64,000 nucleotides of DNA from Catonia carolina (GCA_035578175.1 JAQMRL010000006.1:69933501-69997500), one strand, 5' to 3'; shown: positions 22,016 to 32,770, counted from the stretch's first letter. The notes: generated from the letters alone by a model not told the origin. A program made the numbers and translations.

Positions 22016-22616
22016 TTATTTATTTATTTAGATTCTTTAGACCCATTCAGGATCACATAAAGTCAATTATGAACTGTTGCCGCCATTCCTCTTGTTTCTC
22101 CAGTACTCCCTCATAAATTCGGGGTGTCTAACACGACGTTCATCCGTCCATTTTGCCCTAGGTCTCTCCGGCTTACCCTCTGATGCAACCCCAGGTGTGA
22201 ATTTTATGCCTGAAGGTTTTACGGTCTTTGAGTTCTGAAGGTGTGATATTTGCATCTCTTAGATCGGATTGCACTTGCTTGATCCAGACGGTTGTAATTT
22301 TGAGTTTCTGTGAGTGCATCAGAATCTTCTTTATAAGCCGAGAGTCATCCAGTCTCATTATATGACCATAAAATCTCAGCCGTCGTTTACGGAAATCAAC
22401 TGCAATGTTTGAGTATTTTTCCGTCACTGTGTGTGATTGTAGACGATATCCTTCATCTGTGAGTTTTGGGCCAAGAATTTTCCGAATGATTTTTCTCTCA
22501 GCTTTCTTAATACAGTTGTTGATGGCTAAGACTTTTCTCACGGGCTTCAAATTACTGTTTTGTAAAATTTTAATCCTCTCATGTCCTATAATGTTTAATT
22601 CATTTTTCATTTTCAT
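22016..22616 (-). pseudogene. LINE C-terminal fragment (family X)
   Basis: The minus strand encodes ...KKAERKIIRKILGPKLTDEG, then FRKRRLRFYGHIMRLDDSRL and WIKQVQSDLRDANI, then after a frameshift KWTDERRVRHPEFMREYWRN and a stop near 22067, with a short (TAAA)n tail. It matches the plus-strand protein at 23140-23845 and the tail at 59872-60160, so it is the C-terminus of a non-LTR polyprotein. About 90 bp of it is also duplicated at 21763-21850. Confidence 0.8.
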
Positions 22617-23122
22617 TTATTTATTTATTTTCGTTTTTTACAAAGATAATTTCCGTCAGACCTGGGTCTGTCGACAGAAATATGTAAATATAATATTTAC
22701 AAAAGTAAATCCACAAAACAAACAATAAAATTAAAAATCCAAAAATTCAATAACACAGATTGTTAACAATAAAATTAAATGTAGACGTTACAATAAAAAA
22801 AGCCTGCTTACCTTATAACAATATTAATGAAGTGCAAAAATAATATATCTGATACATAGACTATAATATCATAGTTTTTAAATATAATTGAGTTATTAAA
22901 GAATAGGTAAAAAAAGAATACAAAATTAAAATAAAATAGCATCAAAATATTACCATGAATTACAAAAGCGGTATTAAAAAAATGGAGTATAACAAACAGC
23001 AAAAAAGATTATAATAATAATTAAAAAAATTCTAAATAATAATAATAAAAAGGTAATGATGAAATTCTTAATCTTAAGTCCAACAATTAAGGCTCCGTTC
23101 ATTGACTGCTGGCACTCGTACA
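22617..23122 (-). repeat. Direct repeat R2, left copy
   Basis: It runs from the AAAATAAATAAATAAAT tail to CGAGTGCCAGCAGTCAATG on the minus strand. It is nearly identical to 23889-24393. It contains the palindromes CAGACCTGGGTCTG and TGTCGACA. The simple-repeat tail suggests a retroposed element or a LINE UTR. Confidence 0.8.
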
Positions 23123-23139
23123 ACAATAATAATAATAAA

Positions 23140-23845
23140 AGTAAGCTTGGGGACAAAATATGGTAGAATAAACAAGGTTCCATACTTCAAATATTTGGGG
23201 GAATTCATTGAACCAACAGGTCTTGAAAAAATTTCCCAACAAAATCGTCTCCAAAAAATGAAAAAAGCTCTAGGATTAGTTCAAAATCTGTACAACAAAA
23301 AATCCATGTCAAGACAAACTAAAATTCGGCACTACAACACAGTTATTAAACCAATGGTCCTCTACGCAAGCGAAACACTAGCACTTAACAGAAAACACGA
23401 AATCGAAGAAATCAAAAAGGAGGAAAGAAAAATTATTAGAAAAATTCTAGGGGCTCGACTTACAGAAGATGGGTATAGGCTGCAATCCAACAAAACAACA
23501 GAGAGCTATTCAAACATTGAAATTGACATGCGTAGAAGGCGGTTGAAGTTCTTTGGACTTCTTAACAGCTTGCAGGAGGATAGGCTAACAAAAATAATAA
23601 TTGAATATATAACAAAACTTAAAATTTCAACAACTTGGCTGGACAAAATTCGTAAGGACCTAAAAAGCGCAAATATACATCAAACTGAAATTTTTAGTAA
23701 AAACTTATTCCGTCACAAGGTAGACAAGTGGAAAGTTTCAGAGCCCTCAAGAGAGAAGCAGTTTAGACCAAAGTGGTCTGAAAACCGCAAAAAAGCTTTC
23801 TCGGAAACAATGAAGGCCTACTGGACCAATAAGAAAAACAAATGA
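23140..23845 (+). pseudogene. LINE C-terminal region (family X), long open frame
   Basis: About 235 residues are open: PYFKYLGEFIEPTG (the region after the reverse transcriptase palm), NTVIKPMVLYASETLAL, KKEERKIIRKILGARL, RRRRLKFFGLLNSLQ and a C-terminal KAFSETMKAYWTNKK before a stop. It is a typical post-RT domain of non-LTR elements and is 5'-truncated, with no RT core or endonuclease. It is the best-preserved coding stretch in the window, but a lone C-terminus has no independent function that I know of. The ATG upstream at 23102 lies in unrelated sequence. Confidence 0.85.
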
Positions 23846-23888
23846 CGAAACTGAGTCATAATGCTTAACGTCTTCTATCCAAGGAGAA

Positions 23889-24393
23889 TTCAATTCAATT
23901 CATTTTATTTTCGTTTTCTACAAAGATAATTTCCGTCAGACCTGGGTCTGTCGACAGAAATATACAAAAGTAAATCCACAAAACAAACAATAAAATTAAA
24001 AATACAAAAATTCAATAACACAGATTGTTAACAATAAAATTAAATGTAGAAGTTACAATAAAAAGAAGCCTGCTTACCTTATAACAATATTAATGAAGTG
24101 CAAAAATAATATATCTAATACATATAATATCATAGTTTTTAAATATAATTGAGTTATTAAAGAATAGGTAAAAAACAGAATACAAAATGAAAATAAAATA
24201 GCATCAAAATATTACCATGAATTACAAAAGCAGTATTAAAAAATGGAGTATAACAAACAGCAACAAAGATTATAATAAAAATAATAATAACAAAAAAAAT
24301 TTTTAATAATAATAATAAAAAGGGAATGATGAAATTCTTAATCTTAAGTCCAACAATTAAAGCTCCGTTCATTGACTGCTGGCACTCGTGCAT
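23889..24393 (-). repeat. Direct repeat R2, right copy
   Basis: It is near-identical to 22617-23122, with small indels in the (AAT)n stretches. It directly follows the 3' flank of the family X open frame. Confidence 0.82.
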
Positions 24394-24409
24394 ATCATGT
24401 TACATTCGC

Positions 24410-24418
<9 letters not shown>

Positions 24419-24441
<23 letters not shown>

Positions 24442-24580
24442 TTATATCCTATAATAATGTTTGGAAATTTATATTTCTTGACAGATAATAGGAAAGATCC
24501 CAATATGTTAGGACGTGTATGATGGAACGAAAATATTTTAGGACATGTTTTATGGTTAAAAAGTCTGGTATGAAGAACCG

Positions 24581-24583
<3 letters not shown>
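24419..24583. repeat. Direct repeat R1, right copy
   Basis: It repeats 21846-22012. It is preceded by (AAT)n at 24409-24440 and followed by an (ATT)n microsatellite at 24580-24622. Confidence 0.85.

Positions 24584-24622
<39 letters not shown>
24580..24622. repeat. (ATT)n microsatellite
   Basis: About 14 uninterrupted ATT units are present. Confidence 0.95.
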
Positions 24623-24623
<1 letters not shown>

Positions 24624-24739
24624 GGGAATATAGGGTGGGTGGTTAAATTGGACATTCCAAAAGAATGTTTGGAAGAGAAGATGGAGCCGAGGTATTTCAT
24701 TGAGAGTAGATCTAAACTGATGTACTAACAAAGTTCGAG

Positions 24740-25110
24740 CTGAGACGCTTCGCTTTCAGATAGTTTAACTTGATTACAACCCCCTAAGTTGATTTTGATG
24801 ATCCGAACGACGGGACGTTAATAAAAACGTCAGTTATTTGATTTCACTTTAACAAATAAAGGATTCCGAGTTGAACCCTAATCAATGCTACACTACTATT
24901 ATATTATAACCTCAGAAAATTCAATTAGATATTCTGAATAGTTTTAAATCGTTCTTTGACATTACGCCAAATAAACGGATTTAAAAATGTCAAATGGATG
25001 GAAAGAAAGTCTTAGTTGATTGTATTTTATAATGAATCAATTTACATTTTCCTTTATTTTAAGAAAGTGGTTCTCTTTACTAAAGTAATTAAAAAACTTT
25101 TTCACATGGT
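24740..25110. other. AT-rich stretch, nothing recognised
   Basis: No repeat or gene is recognised. An H fragment (CAACTTTTATGTCTAACATT ... GATTTTCTG) follows at about 25130-25230. Confidence 0.35.
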
Positions 25111-25276
25111 TAAGAAATAAGTACTTTTTTAAAAATACAACTTTTATGTCTAACATTTCTGTAAAACGCTTAGTTTAGCGCCAATTAGTGATTTTCTGAA
25201 TTTTTTTATGAAAATCGATAAAAGTATGAGACATTTTTATATTGCGTAAAGTTATTACCAAAAAGCACAAAGATAT

Positions 25277-25594
25277 ACCCTCCGGGTTGGTCTAGAGGTA
25301 AAGTCGTCGCCAAAATCAGCTGTTTAATAGCTGATTTTCGGAGACGAAGGTTCCTGGTTCAAATCCTAGTAAAGGTACTTACTTTTATACGGATTTGAAT
25401 GCTAGACAGTGGTTACTGGTGTATTTTGATGGTTGGGGTTTAATTAACCATACTCTCTCAGGAATGGTCGACCTGAGTCTGTACAAGATTACACCTCATT
25501 TACACGTCATACACATAATCCTCATCTCATTGGGTCATGGGGTTGCTTATTGTTCTAAATTGAACAGATTGCAACGTAGACAAATTAGGAATAA
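25277..25594 (+). mobile_element. tRNA-derived SINE T, tandem unit 1
   Basis: It is a complete T: the A-box-like TGGTCTAGAGGT and B-box GGTTCAAATCC are intact. Its upstream 45 bp (GTAAAGTTATTACCAAAAAG...) recur upstream of the next T, so SINE and flank were duplicated as one unit of about 360 bp. Confidence 0.88.
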
Positions 25595-25635
25595 TTTTTA
25601 TATTGCGCAAAGTTATTACCACAAAGCACAAAGTT

Positions 25636-25962
25636 ATACCCACCGGGTTGGTCTAGATGTAAAGTCGTCGCCAAAATCAGCTGTTGAACAGCTGATTTTC
25701 GGAGACGAAGGTTCCTGGTTCAAATCCTAGTAAAGATAGTTACTTATATACGGATTTGAATGCTAGACAGTGGTTACCGGTGTACTTTGATGGTTGGGGT
25801 TCAATTAACCATACTCTCTCAGGAATGGTCGACCTGAGTCTGTACTAGATTACACCTCATTTACACGTCGTACACATCATCCTCATCTCATTGGGTCAAG
25901 GGGTTGCTTATTGTTCTAAATTGGACAGATTGCAACGTACACAAATTAGGGATTACAAAAAA
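25636..25962 (+). mobile_element. tRNA-derived SINE T, tandem unit 2
   Basis: It is a complete T with tail GGGATTACAAAAAAAA. One A-box change is present (TGGTCTAGATGT). The palindrome is AAAATCAGCTGTTGAACAGC, then TGATTTT. Confidence 0.88.
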
Positions 25963-25989
25963 AATTATATTGCGACCTTAGCCAGGTTT

Positions 25990-26200
25990 TCACTTACCGA
26001 CACGATATCGATTTATCGTCGCCGATTTCGGAGTTACGGCCGATACAGACCGATAATCGTTGAATATATCTCATACGAATTGTTGGGCCTGATATCGGTA
26101 TTTAAAAAAAACAATTCTTTTCTGTTTTGTCGGTCCGATACGACAAGAGACCGACTGTGCCACTTATATGTCAGATCCGATATGACAACGACATTTCGTC
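25990..26200. repeat. CGATA-rich segment
   Basis: Short (C)CGATA/GATATCG motifs recur repeatedly (near 25999, 26041, 26053, 26092, 26135 and 26179). It could be a subterminal repeat region of a DNA transposon; no TIR partner is found. Confidence 0.35.
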
Positions 26201-26215
26201 AAATGAAATGAGATA

Positions 26216-26772
26216 ACGCGGAATGAGCTGGCGCATTGTTTTGGTGGAGAACCCATGATTTGTCCCACATTTCGGGGCGTTTTTTTCTTACTCTTTGACG
26301 TAGTTTAGAAAGTACCTCAAGGTATTAATATTGATTAATTGTTTGACCTTCAGGAACCTAGTGAAGGTACACAATCCCGAGGATATAAAAAATATATCAT
26401 TGTTTTAAATTTTGACTTGCTCATTCGAGCTTTTTTGGCTCTTTCAGTGCATGGATTGGCGCTTCGTTTCCGGATCATAAGTAAAAAACCACGTTTCATC
26501 ACATGTTATTATTTTCTACCTATTCCCTAAGGTGAAATCCGTATTAAAAAGGACTAGATTTGAGTCTGTGGAAGCTGTAAAAGAGAAAGCGGCACGTGTC
26601 CTGAAGGAGCTGACAGAAGATGACTTCCAGTACTGTTTCCAACAATGAAAAATTCGCATGGAGCGTTGTAGGGATTAGAAGGAGTGTATATTGAAGTTGA
26701 CAATAAGTGATTTTGTATAAAATAAAAAAAACTTTTTACAACGTCAGTCTCGTTATTTAATAGCCACACCTC
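26216..26772. mobile_element. Rearranged mariner remnant
   Basis: Part 26216-26515 is a minus-strand transposase segment: its complement reads ...KARMSKSKFKT-like and ...HQDNAP-type sequence, matching 57054-57205. Part 26528-26772 is the plus-strand 3' end: FPKVKSVLK, RFESVEAVKEKAARVLKEL, then the TIR ending GGCTATTAAATAACGAG on the complement. The two halves of one gene point in opposite directions, with stops inside. Confidence 0.75.
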
Positions 26773-26774
26773 GT

Positions 26775-27400
26775 TTTTAATCGATTACATGTTTTGTTTC
26801 TATAAAAATACGATGAAGGGTAATTTTATTTAACATTTTCTAACTCAATTAGGGAGGTACTTGTTTGACCAACTGAATAAAGGCAAAGAGTGGAGTTTCT
26901 GGTATTGTTTTTCATTTCACTTGACCGTGCAAAAATTATCTGATTTTCATTAAATATATTGTTAAAGTATGACAATGTAATTACATTATTTGATACGGGT
27001 TTGTGCGCGTGTGTGTATCTGTTCATATAAACTTCTATTTGAATAAAATTTATTATCCGTAAAATAAATTTAAATGCAAATACGATATATTTACTATTTT
27101 CCTCCACCTAACCATGTAAACTTGTGTATATTATAACGTGATATCGTACTAAAAGTAGAACAATAAATAAATCAAACTGTAATTTTCTGTGGGAGAGAGA
27201 AAGATATTACTGCAATTATCGTATTTTTGTTCGATAATGAACAAATAAATATATTTACTATGTTATTCCTAAAAAACAACGGATGTCAAGAAAGTTTGAA
27301 CATTTTGGCTCACTTAGTATTGAAATATTGGCACACTGCCCAACTTATTGGCATTTTTTTAATAATTTTTTTTAATCATGCCATTCCTATTTTGCCGTGT
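26775..27400. other. AT-rich stretch, nothing recognised
   Basis: Open frames up to 93 codons lack family features. No repeat termini are recognised. Confidence 0.4.
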
Positions 27401-27682
27401 TATTGTTCAGGTAATCAGCTGAAAAGGCTGTTTTGAACCTCTAGAGGCTTTACTAAGTAAAACAAGTAGTGAGTTTGGTTTATCATAGCCTTCCTCATCG
27501 AGTAGAAAAGTATGCTTATCAGCATGCCAGGCCCTCTGAAAGGGATATGCGTTCCACCTTGCATGTGACACTTTCACTTCATTCTGGCTGTATAATAAAA
27601 TTCATTATTCTTAAAGGAGATAACTTTGACTAGTGTCTTTCACATTTTAACCTCTTCTGTTGTTGAATGCTTCAATCATATA

Positions 27683-28393
27683 CTGCCCGTTCCCAAGCTT
27701 TGTGCAGCTGTGGGATGAAGGGGAAAGACGAAGTACCAGACTGCTGTTACGCCATAACACTCTACTAATCATTTCATTGCTCTTCGCTGGGCAGTAGGCT
27801 GCCTAGTGCGTGTTGTTTTCATTATTCGCTGTAGACGGCGACACAGAATATATTCCCAAAACTGGCAGGTGGAGTGTTATTTTAATTGCACTCTATCTGT
27901 TTGGTCGAGGGCTAAAAAAAATAGTTCTGTTTCTTATCACATAGTCAGCCACTTATATGACTGAACTATTTAAGAACAGAAGAGGTAGAGGTGTAAAAGA
28001 CACAAGTCAGAGTTATCTCCTCTGAGAGTAATGAATTTCACTATGCAGCCAGACCCTGTGGTGAATGAAGTGAAGGTGTCATTTGCAGGGTGGAAAGTGA
28101 GTGCTTTTCGGAGGGCCTGGCATGCTGATAAGCATATTCTTTCAACTCAGTGAGGAAGGCAATTGTAAACCCCCTTACTCCTCGTTTTTACTTAGTAAAA
28201 CCTCTACAGGTTCAAACCAGCCTTTCGGCTGTTAACCTAAACAACAACAAGAATATATGTAGTTTGGATAGTACCCGTGACTACTACAAACATAGTACAA
28301 GTAAAACGTTACTACTACTAACACAATCAATCTCTCACAGTAATAGTGACGTAATGCATACCTCTCAGCTGCACAAAGCTTGGGGACGGGCAG
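27683..28393. mobile_element. Small TIR element with TA target, A inside
   Basis: Inverted ends: CTGCCCGTTCCCAAGCTTTG at the left and CAAAGCTTGGGGACGGGCAG at the right, about 28 bp with one mismatch. TA flanks both sides (27681-27682 and 28394-28395). Without the A insertion it would be about 305 bp, a MITE-like size consistent with a Tc1/mariner target preference. Confidence 0.85.
27854..28249 (+). mobile_element. Retroposon A nested in the TIR element
   Basis: The 9-bp target duplication AGAATATAT is at 27845-27853 and 28250-28258. It is full length, from CCCAAAACTGGCAGGTGG to CCTAAACAACAACA. The 74-codon frame is shifted in this copy, leaving only its 3' half open. Confidence 0.88.
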
Positions 28394-28702
28394 TAATTGG
28401 CTGATCATGGCATAAGAAACACAACTATTTGCAGTATGAAGTGGAAAAGTTTGGCCATCGTGAAAAATATTCAGTACCTGGGTTTTTAATAAATATTTAC
28501 ATTTCTTTATCTTCTTTTTTGGTTGACAAAACAAATTTTTAAGACATTAAACAATAGAAGTAAAGTATCGGATAAATTGTTTGAAGTTAGACATGATATT
28601 CAGAAAACCGAGAAAAAGTACTTTAACGAATCAAATTCCGACTAATACGGTAATTAAATTTCAATAGCCGTAATATATTGATAATCAAAGTTATATATTT
28701 TT

Positions 28703-29633
28703 ACTTTCTCTTGCCTATATGAATATATAGGAAGGAAAGTATTGTTTTCATGTCGATTTTTCGAAATCGAGTTTTCACCGGATCTATACGTTTTCAGACC
28801 CCCTGAACCCAAAAAAACATGTTTTTAGCGATTGGTTTGTGTGTCTGTGTGTGTGTGTGTGTGAACAGAATATCTCAAGAACGGAACATCGTACGAACTT
28901 GAAACTTAAGTTACATACCACTACCGGACGCGACACGAACATTTTCATCAAAATCGGTCAACCGGAAGTAGTAGTTTATTCGTATAATTTTTCAGTTTTT
29001 TGCGATTTTCTCAAAAACTGGTCCTACGATTTTTTTTAAAATCGCCTATTTTACTCAATTTTTTATTCTCTACAAGATAGGGTAGGCGCCATGTTTGCTG
29101 AAATTCTCGGTGAGGCTGTTTTCACGTAAAAACGTTGTTTTTTTAAGATTACGGCTTTAATATAAATTTCAGCGCAAAAACTTATATAATAAAAGTTGTA
29201 GAGAATTTAAAAACCTACAACTTTTGATTCAAACATTTTTTTGTATAACGCTTAGTTTAGCGGTAATTTGCGATTTTCTGTTTTTTTTTCTCACGAAAAC
29301 GTGAGAAAAATCGATGTTTTTAACATTTCGGTCTTAGTATGCATTTTACGACAAAAGTGTATATAATAAAAGTTATAGAAAATTAAAAGATCTACAACTT
29401 TTGTTTAGAGCATTTTTCTCTACAGAGCCTAGTTTAGCGTGAAAGCGTGATTTTCCGTATTTTTAAGCCAAACTGAGTTCGATTGTCATTTTGCGTCATT
29501 CACTCATGATTAAAATAAGGTTATGTTTTTGAGGTTAGTTTTTGTTCATTTCTAATGTTTTAATACTAATGTTAGGTTTATTATTAATCATTTGCATTGG
29601 CAAGAGAAAGTTGTGTGAGTGTTTCACACCAGA
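28703..29633 (+). mobile_element. H-family element, representative complete copy
   Basis: This is an uninterrupted 931-bp copy. In order: ACTTTCTCTTGCC; hairpin CCTATATGAATATATAGG; (GT)n at 28836-28861; blocks ACCACTACCGGACG and CGGTCAACCGGAAGTAG; two related modules at about 29145-29295 and 29320-29465; and GGCAAGAGAAAGT plus the GTGTGA...TCACAC hairpin ending CCAGA. T flanks both sides. It encodes no protein. Confidence 0.9.
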
Positions 29634-29853
29634 TTTTTTTTAAACCACCAGTAATACGGTAAACAGTTAACACTTAACCAATTTTAGCGTTTTCCTACAT
29701 AAAATGCACATCTTCAGTAACTTTTATCATTAACACTTTCAGGCGGCACCCGTGTACGATACGGGCGCCTATTTCACTTCTTGGTTGGTTTTATATCCAT
29801 TAGCTCGTATCGTATGTATACAATTGCCGTCAATGCTGTCACTTAGTTATCAC

Positions 29854-30949
29854 TAGTCCTCGAATCGATATCCACTTTTTTGACCCAAAATATGCCAAAA
29901 AAGAGAAAATATGCAAAAATTAATGAGAAAAGAAACAAGTTATTTTTAATAATTTTAATTAATTAATTTAACTTTGAAATACATTATATTTATAAAATGT
30001 TTTAAATAATGAATACGCTAATCTAATCATAATTTAATCACTTTAACCGTAATCATCACATTTAAAAAAATTGAAGTTTTAAATAAATAAATAATGTTAA
30101 TTGCATAAAATAATCAAAGTTTTTTTCCAAATTTTCCACTTTGTAGCTCCGTCTTTTGTCAGACAGGACGTTGTTCATTGCTGAAAAGGAGCGTTCAACA
30201 TCACATGAAACAAATCGGTAGGAATTTCAGAGCTGAAATTGCTAGGGGGTCACTCATTTGCATTTCCATTTCATCCTCAAGCTCTCCCTTCAAAATTCTT
30301 GAAACATCCTGAGCTGCCTTCCATCCTGGGTTTCTCTTCAACACAGCGTCCAATTTGTTCCTCAACTTTTCGCCGACAGGTCCTCCCCATTCTTTACTTT
30401 TTTCTTTTAACCTATCAGTGAGGCCAACTGAATCACATAGGTTCATTCCTTTTGATTCTAATGCTGTAATTAAATCCGGAATTAATCCAATATTGGAATG
30501 AACATAAGCAAGTTGTTCAACCACTGACGACCTGGTTAGTGCAGCATTAGCTTGAGCTATCGCTTGGTTCTCTGATTCATCAAAACTTCCAATTATTTCC
30601 TTCACTTTTTCATGTTGTTCAGCTAAGTAATTGGCTGCAGATATCCAAGTACCCCATCTTGTGATTATTGGTTGAGGTGGGAGAGGAACGTAAGGATAAG
30701 CATTCTTGAATGCCCTTATTCTACTCGGTGCCTTCATAAATACTTCTGTTTTTTACAAGTTTTCTAGAAATTTGTCTAAAATATGAAAAAATACCACAAA
30801 TATGCAAAAGGATCCGAAATATGCACAAATATTCAAAATAAAATTGGGGTTTTTTGGTCGCAAATCATTCAAAAACTCTCAAAACGAATTATAAACTTAT
30901 TTTAGAACTTAAAAAAATGATAGGCAAAATATGAAAAATCCGAGCTCTA
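29854..30949 (-). mobile_element. hAT-type element, non-functional
   Basis: Perfect 8-bp target duplications GTTATCAC (29846-29853 and 30950-30957), the hAT hallmark, flank short imperfect TIRs: TAGTCCTCGAAT at the left and TAGAGCTCGGAT on the complement of the right. The interior contains a broken transposase C-terminal part on the minus strand. At about 1.1 kb it is far shorter than autonomous hAT elements. Confidence 0.85.
30125..30737 (-). pseudogene. hAT-like transposase C-terminal remnant
   Basis: The main frame (30201-30737, 178 codons) reads PQPIITRWGTWISAANYLAE and then a helical region up to LKFLPICFM. A +1 shift then opens SCDVERSFSAMNNVLSDKRR and SYKVENLEK, resembling the C-terminal dimerisation region of domesticated and active hAT transposases. 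The N-terminal zinc finger and most of the catalytic core are absent. The ATG at 30737 is probably an internal methionine. Confidence 0.75.
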
Positions 30950-30959
30950 GTTATCACTG

Positions 30960-31660
30960 TCATTTAGTTCATTGTGAATCTAATAGAGTACACTCATAGT
31001 CCTAATGTTGTCAGATTATCGAATATATCGACTTTTACCTCATCGATGTTATCGAGCGTGAGTAAACGATCTACCGGTACTTCTGCGCGTTGTTGTTAGT
31101 TATTAGTTCGTTATTATAATACTTAGTTTTTTTTTAATTTTACTTAAAAAATAAAAAAGTAAATTGGTTATTAGAAATAGGTAATTAGTTTGTAGGAATT
31201 TAACTCATTTAATTAATTTTATTATTCTTATATATTATCATTATACGGTGTAAATTTTTTTAAATTCAAGAAAACATACCTCTCTTCAGTCAAACATCTT
31301 TATCATTGTAATTTAAGTAATCCTAATCTTAATAAATGAAAAGTAATCCACTAATTATGATCTTTAATTTAATCGTTACTTTTTGATTTATGACCAATGG
31401 TTGATTTGTTATAATTTTTTAAAAATCCCGAAAAAATGGCAGTCCACGGGCAAAACTACAAAAAAATGTCAGTCTTCAAAGTGTTTAAATTTAAAACATC
31501 CCACTTCCACCATGGTAGATAAGAAATCCTAATCTACTATGGTGGATTTTTAATTATAATAATGAAAATTATTGAAGATGTGCATATTTTGCAGAAAAGC
31601 GCTAAAATTGATAAGTTTTTACTGTTTCCCTTATTATTGGTGGTTTAAAGAAATAATGTA
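30960..31660. other. AT-rich stretch, nothing recognised
   Basis: No element boundary or coding signal is seen. A 17-bp inverted pair (CCACCATGGTAGAT / ATCTACTATGGTGG type) lies at about 31506-31544. Confidence 0.4.
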
Positions 31661-31672
31661 TATTTTGATTAT

Positions 31673-32011
31673 GTGTCGTCAGCCGAAAGGCTGGTTTAAA
31701 ACTGTAGAGGTTTTACTAAGTAAAACGAGGAGTGAGGTGGTTTACTATTGCCTTCCTCACTGAGTGGAAAAGTACGCTTATCAGCATGCCGGGCCCTCTG
31801 GAAAGCACATATTTTCCACTCTGTAAATTACACCTTCACTTCATTCACCACAGGGTCTGGCTGTATAATGAAATTAATTACTTTCAAATGAGATAGCTCT
31901 GATTAGTGTCTTTTACACCTCTACCTCTTCTGCTCTTAAACGATTCAGTCATTTAATTGGCTGACCATTTGATAAGAAACAAAACTATTTATTTTAGCCC
32001 TCAACGAACAG
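31673..32011 (-). mobile_element. Retroposon A, 5'-truncated
   Basis: The perfect 11-bp target duplication ATTTTGATTAT is at 31662-31672 and 32012-32022. Compared with full copies the 5' about 55 bp are absent, and the AAC tail is absent too. The A frame start and body are mutated. Confidence 0.88.
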
Positions 32012-32022
32012 ATTTTGATTAT

Positions 32023-32770
32023 AAATAAATTATATTATTATTTAGTTGCGATTTGAAAATATCCCGGGGATATGTATTAACTTTTTTACCACCCAGTATT
32101 ACACCAATAAATAAATTAAACACGCATGCCAGCTCGCTAATTAATTGTACATGTGTATAAAATGTATTTTGAATTTGTATTTATGAACAAAATTATTATT
32201 CTATATCTTTCGTTCGATAATAAACAGAATAATTTCAGAGTTAGTAGTACACAAATTATGTAGTTACTTCATGTACGTGTAGATATGCTTCATTTTGCCA
32301 TGTTATACATGATTCTGTACACAACGTAAATGTAAACATTATGTAACGTATAGAAACATAACACAGTGATTGTGTACAGTACCTAATAGGGGGGTAAATA
32401 AATGAACAAGCGATTTGTGCTTTGCGCCCCTCTCTGATTAATTACAACCCTCGTTCTACTATTACAATCCACTCTATTCCCATTATCTACTCTTCCTATT
32501 TTACCCCCCCCCCAAACTTCTCTGCCCTTATCCGTTATCCTTTTACCCTGATTTAAATCTCGCGAGTATTTTCATCCACTAAACCAAACGTGTATCCCTT
32601 GTTTCTGATTAATTTCTGAATTTAATCGCACCATGTAACCGTTTTCATTAAATTATTTCAACGTACGTGTTATTTTATTTTTCACTATTATTATTATTAT
32701 TATTATTATTTATGAAAAGGTAAGTTTATTTGTTTATACGAGATAATTTCAGAAACTACTAAAACAAATT
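32023..32770. other. AT-rich stretch, nothing recognised
   Basis: It contains a C-run at 32504-32513 and (ATT)n at 32690-32711. No gene or repeat family is recognised. Confidence 0.4.

Larger units (their letters stand above)
27404..28440 (-). mobile_element. Retroposon A, old copy split by a TIR element
   Basis: The A sequence runs from the GTTATTGTTCAGGTAATCAGC end to CATATA at 27682, then resumes at TAATTGGCTGATCATGG (28394). The join restores the family sequence exactly at a TA. The 5' end of A is missing or faded near 28440. Confidence 0.82.

Noticed and set aside
22405..24393. Hydrophobic open frames resembling membrane proteins
   Set aside because: They come from (AAT)n and T-rich parts of the R2 repeat and antisense LINE sequence, and differ between the two near-identical repeat copies.
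25395..26211. Open frames of 106-111 codons within SINE T
   Set aside because: They are shadows across SINE bodies and their flanks, reading through unrelated insertion junctions.
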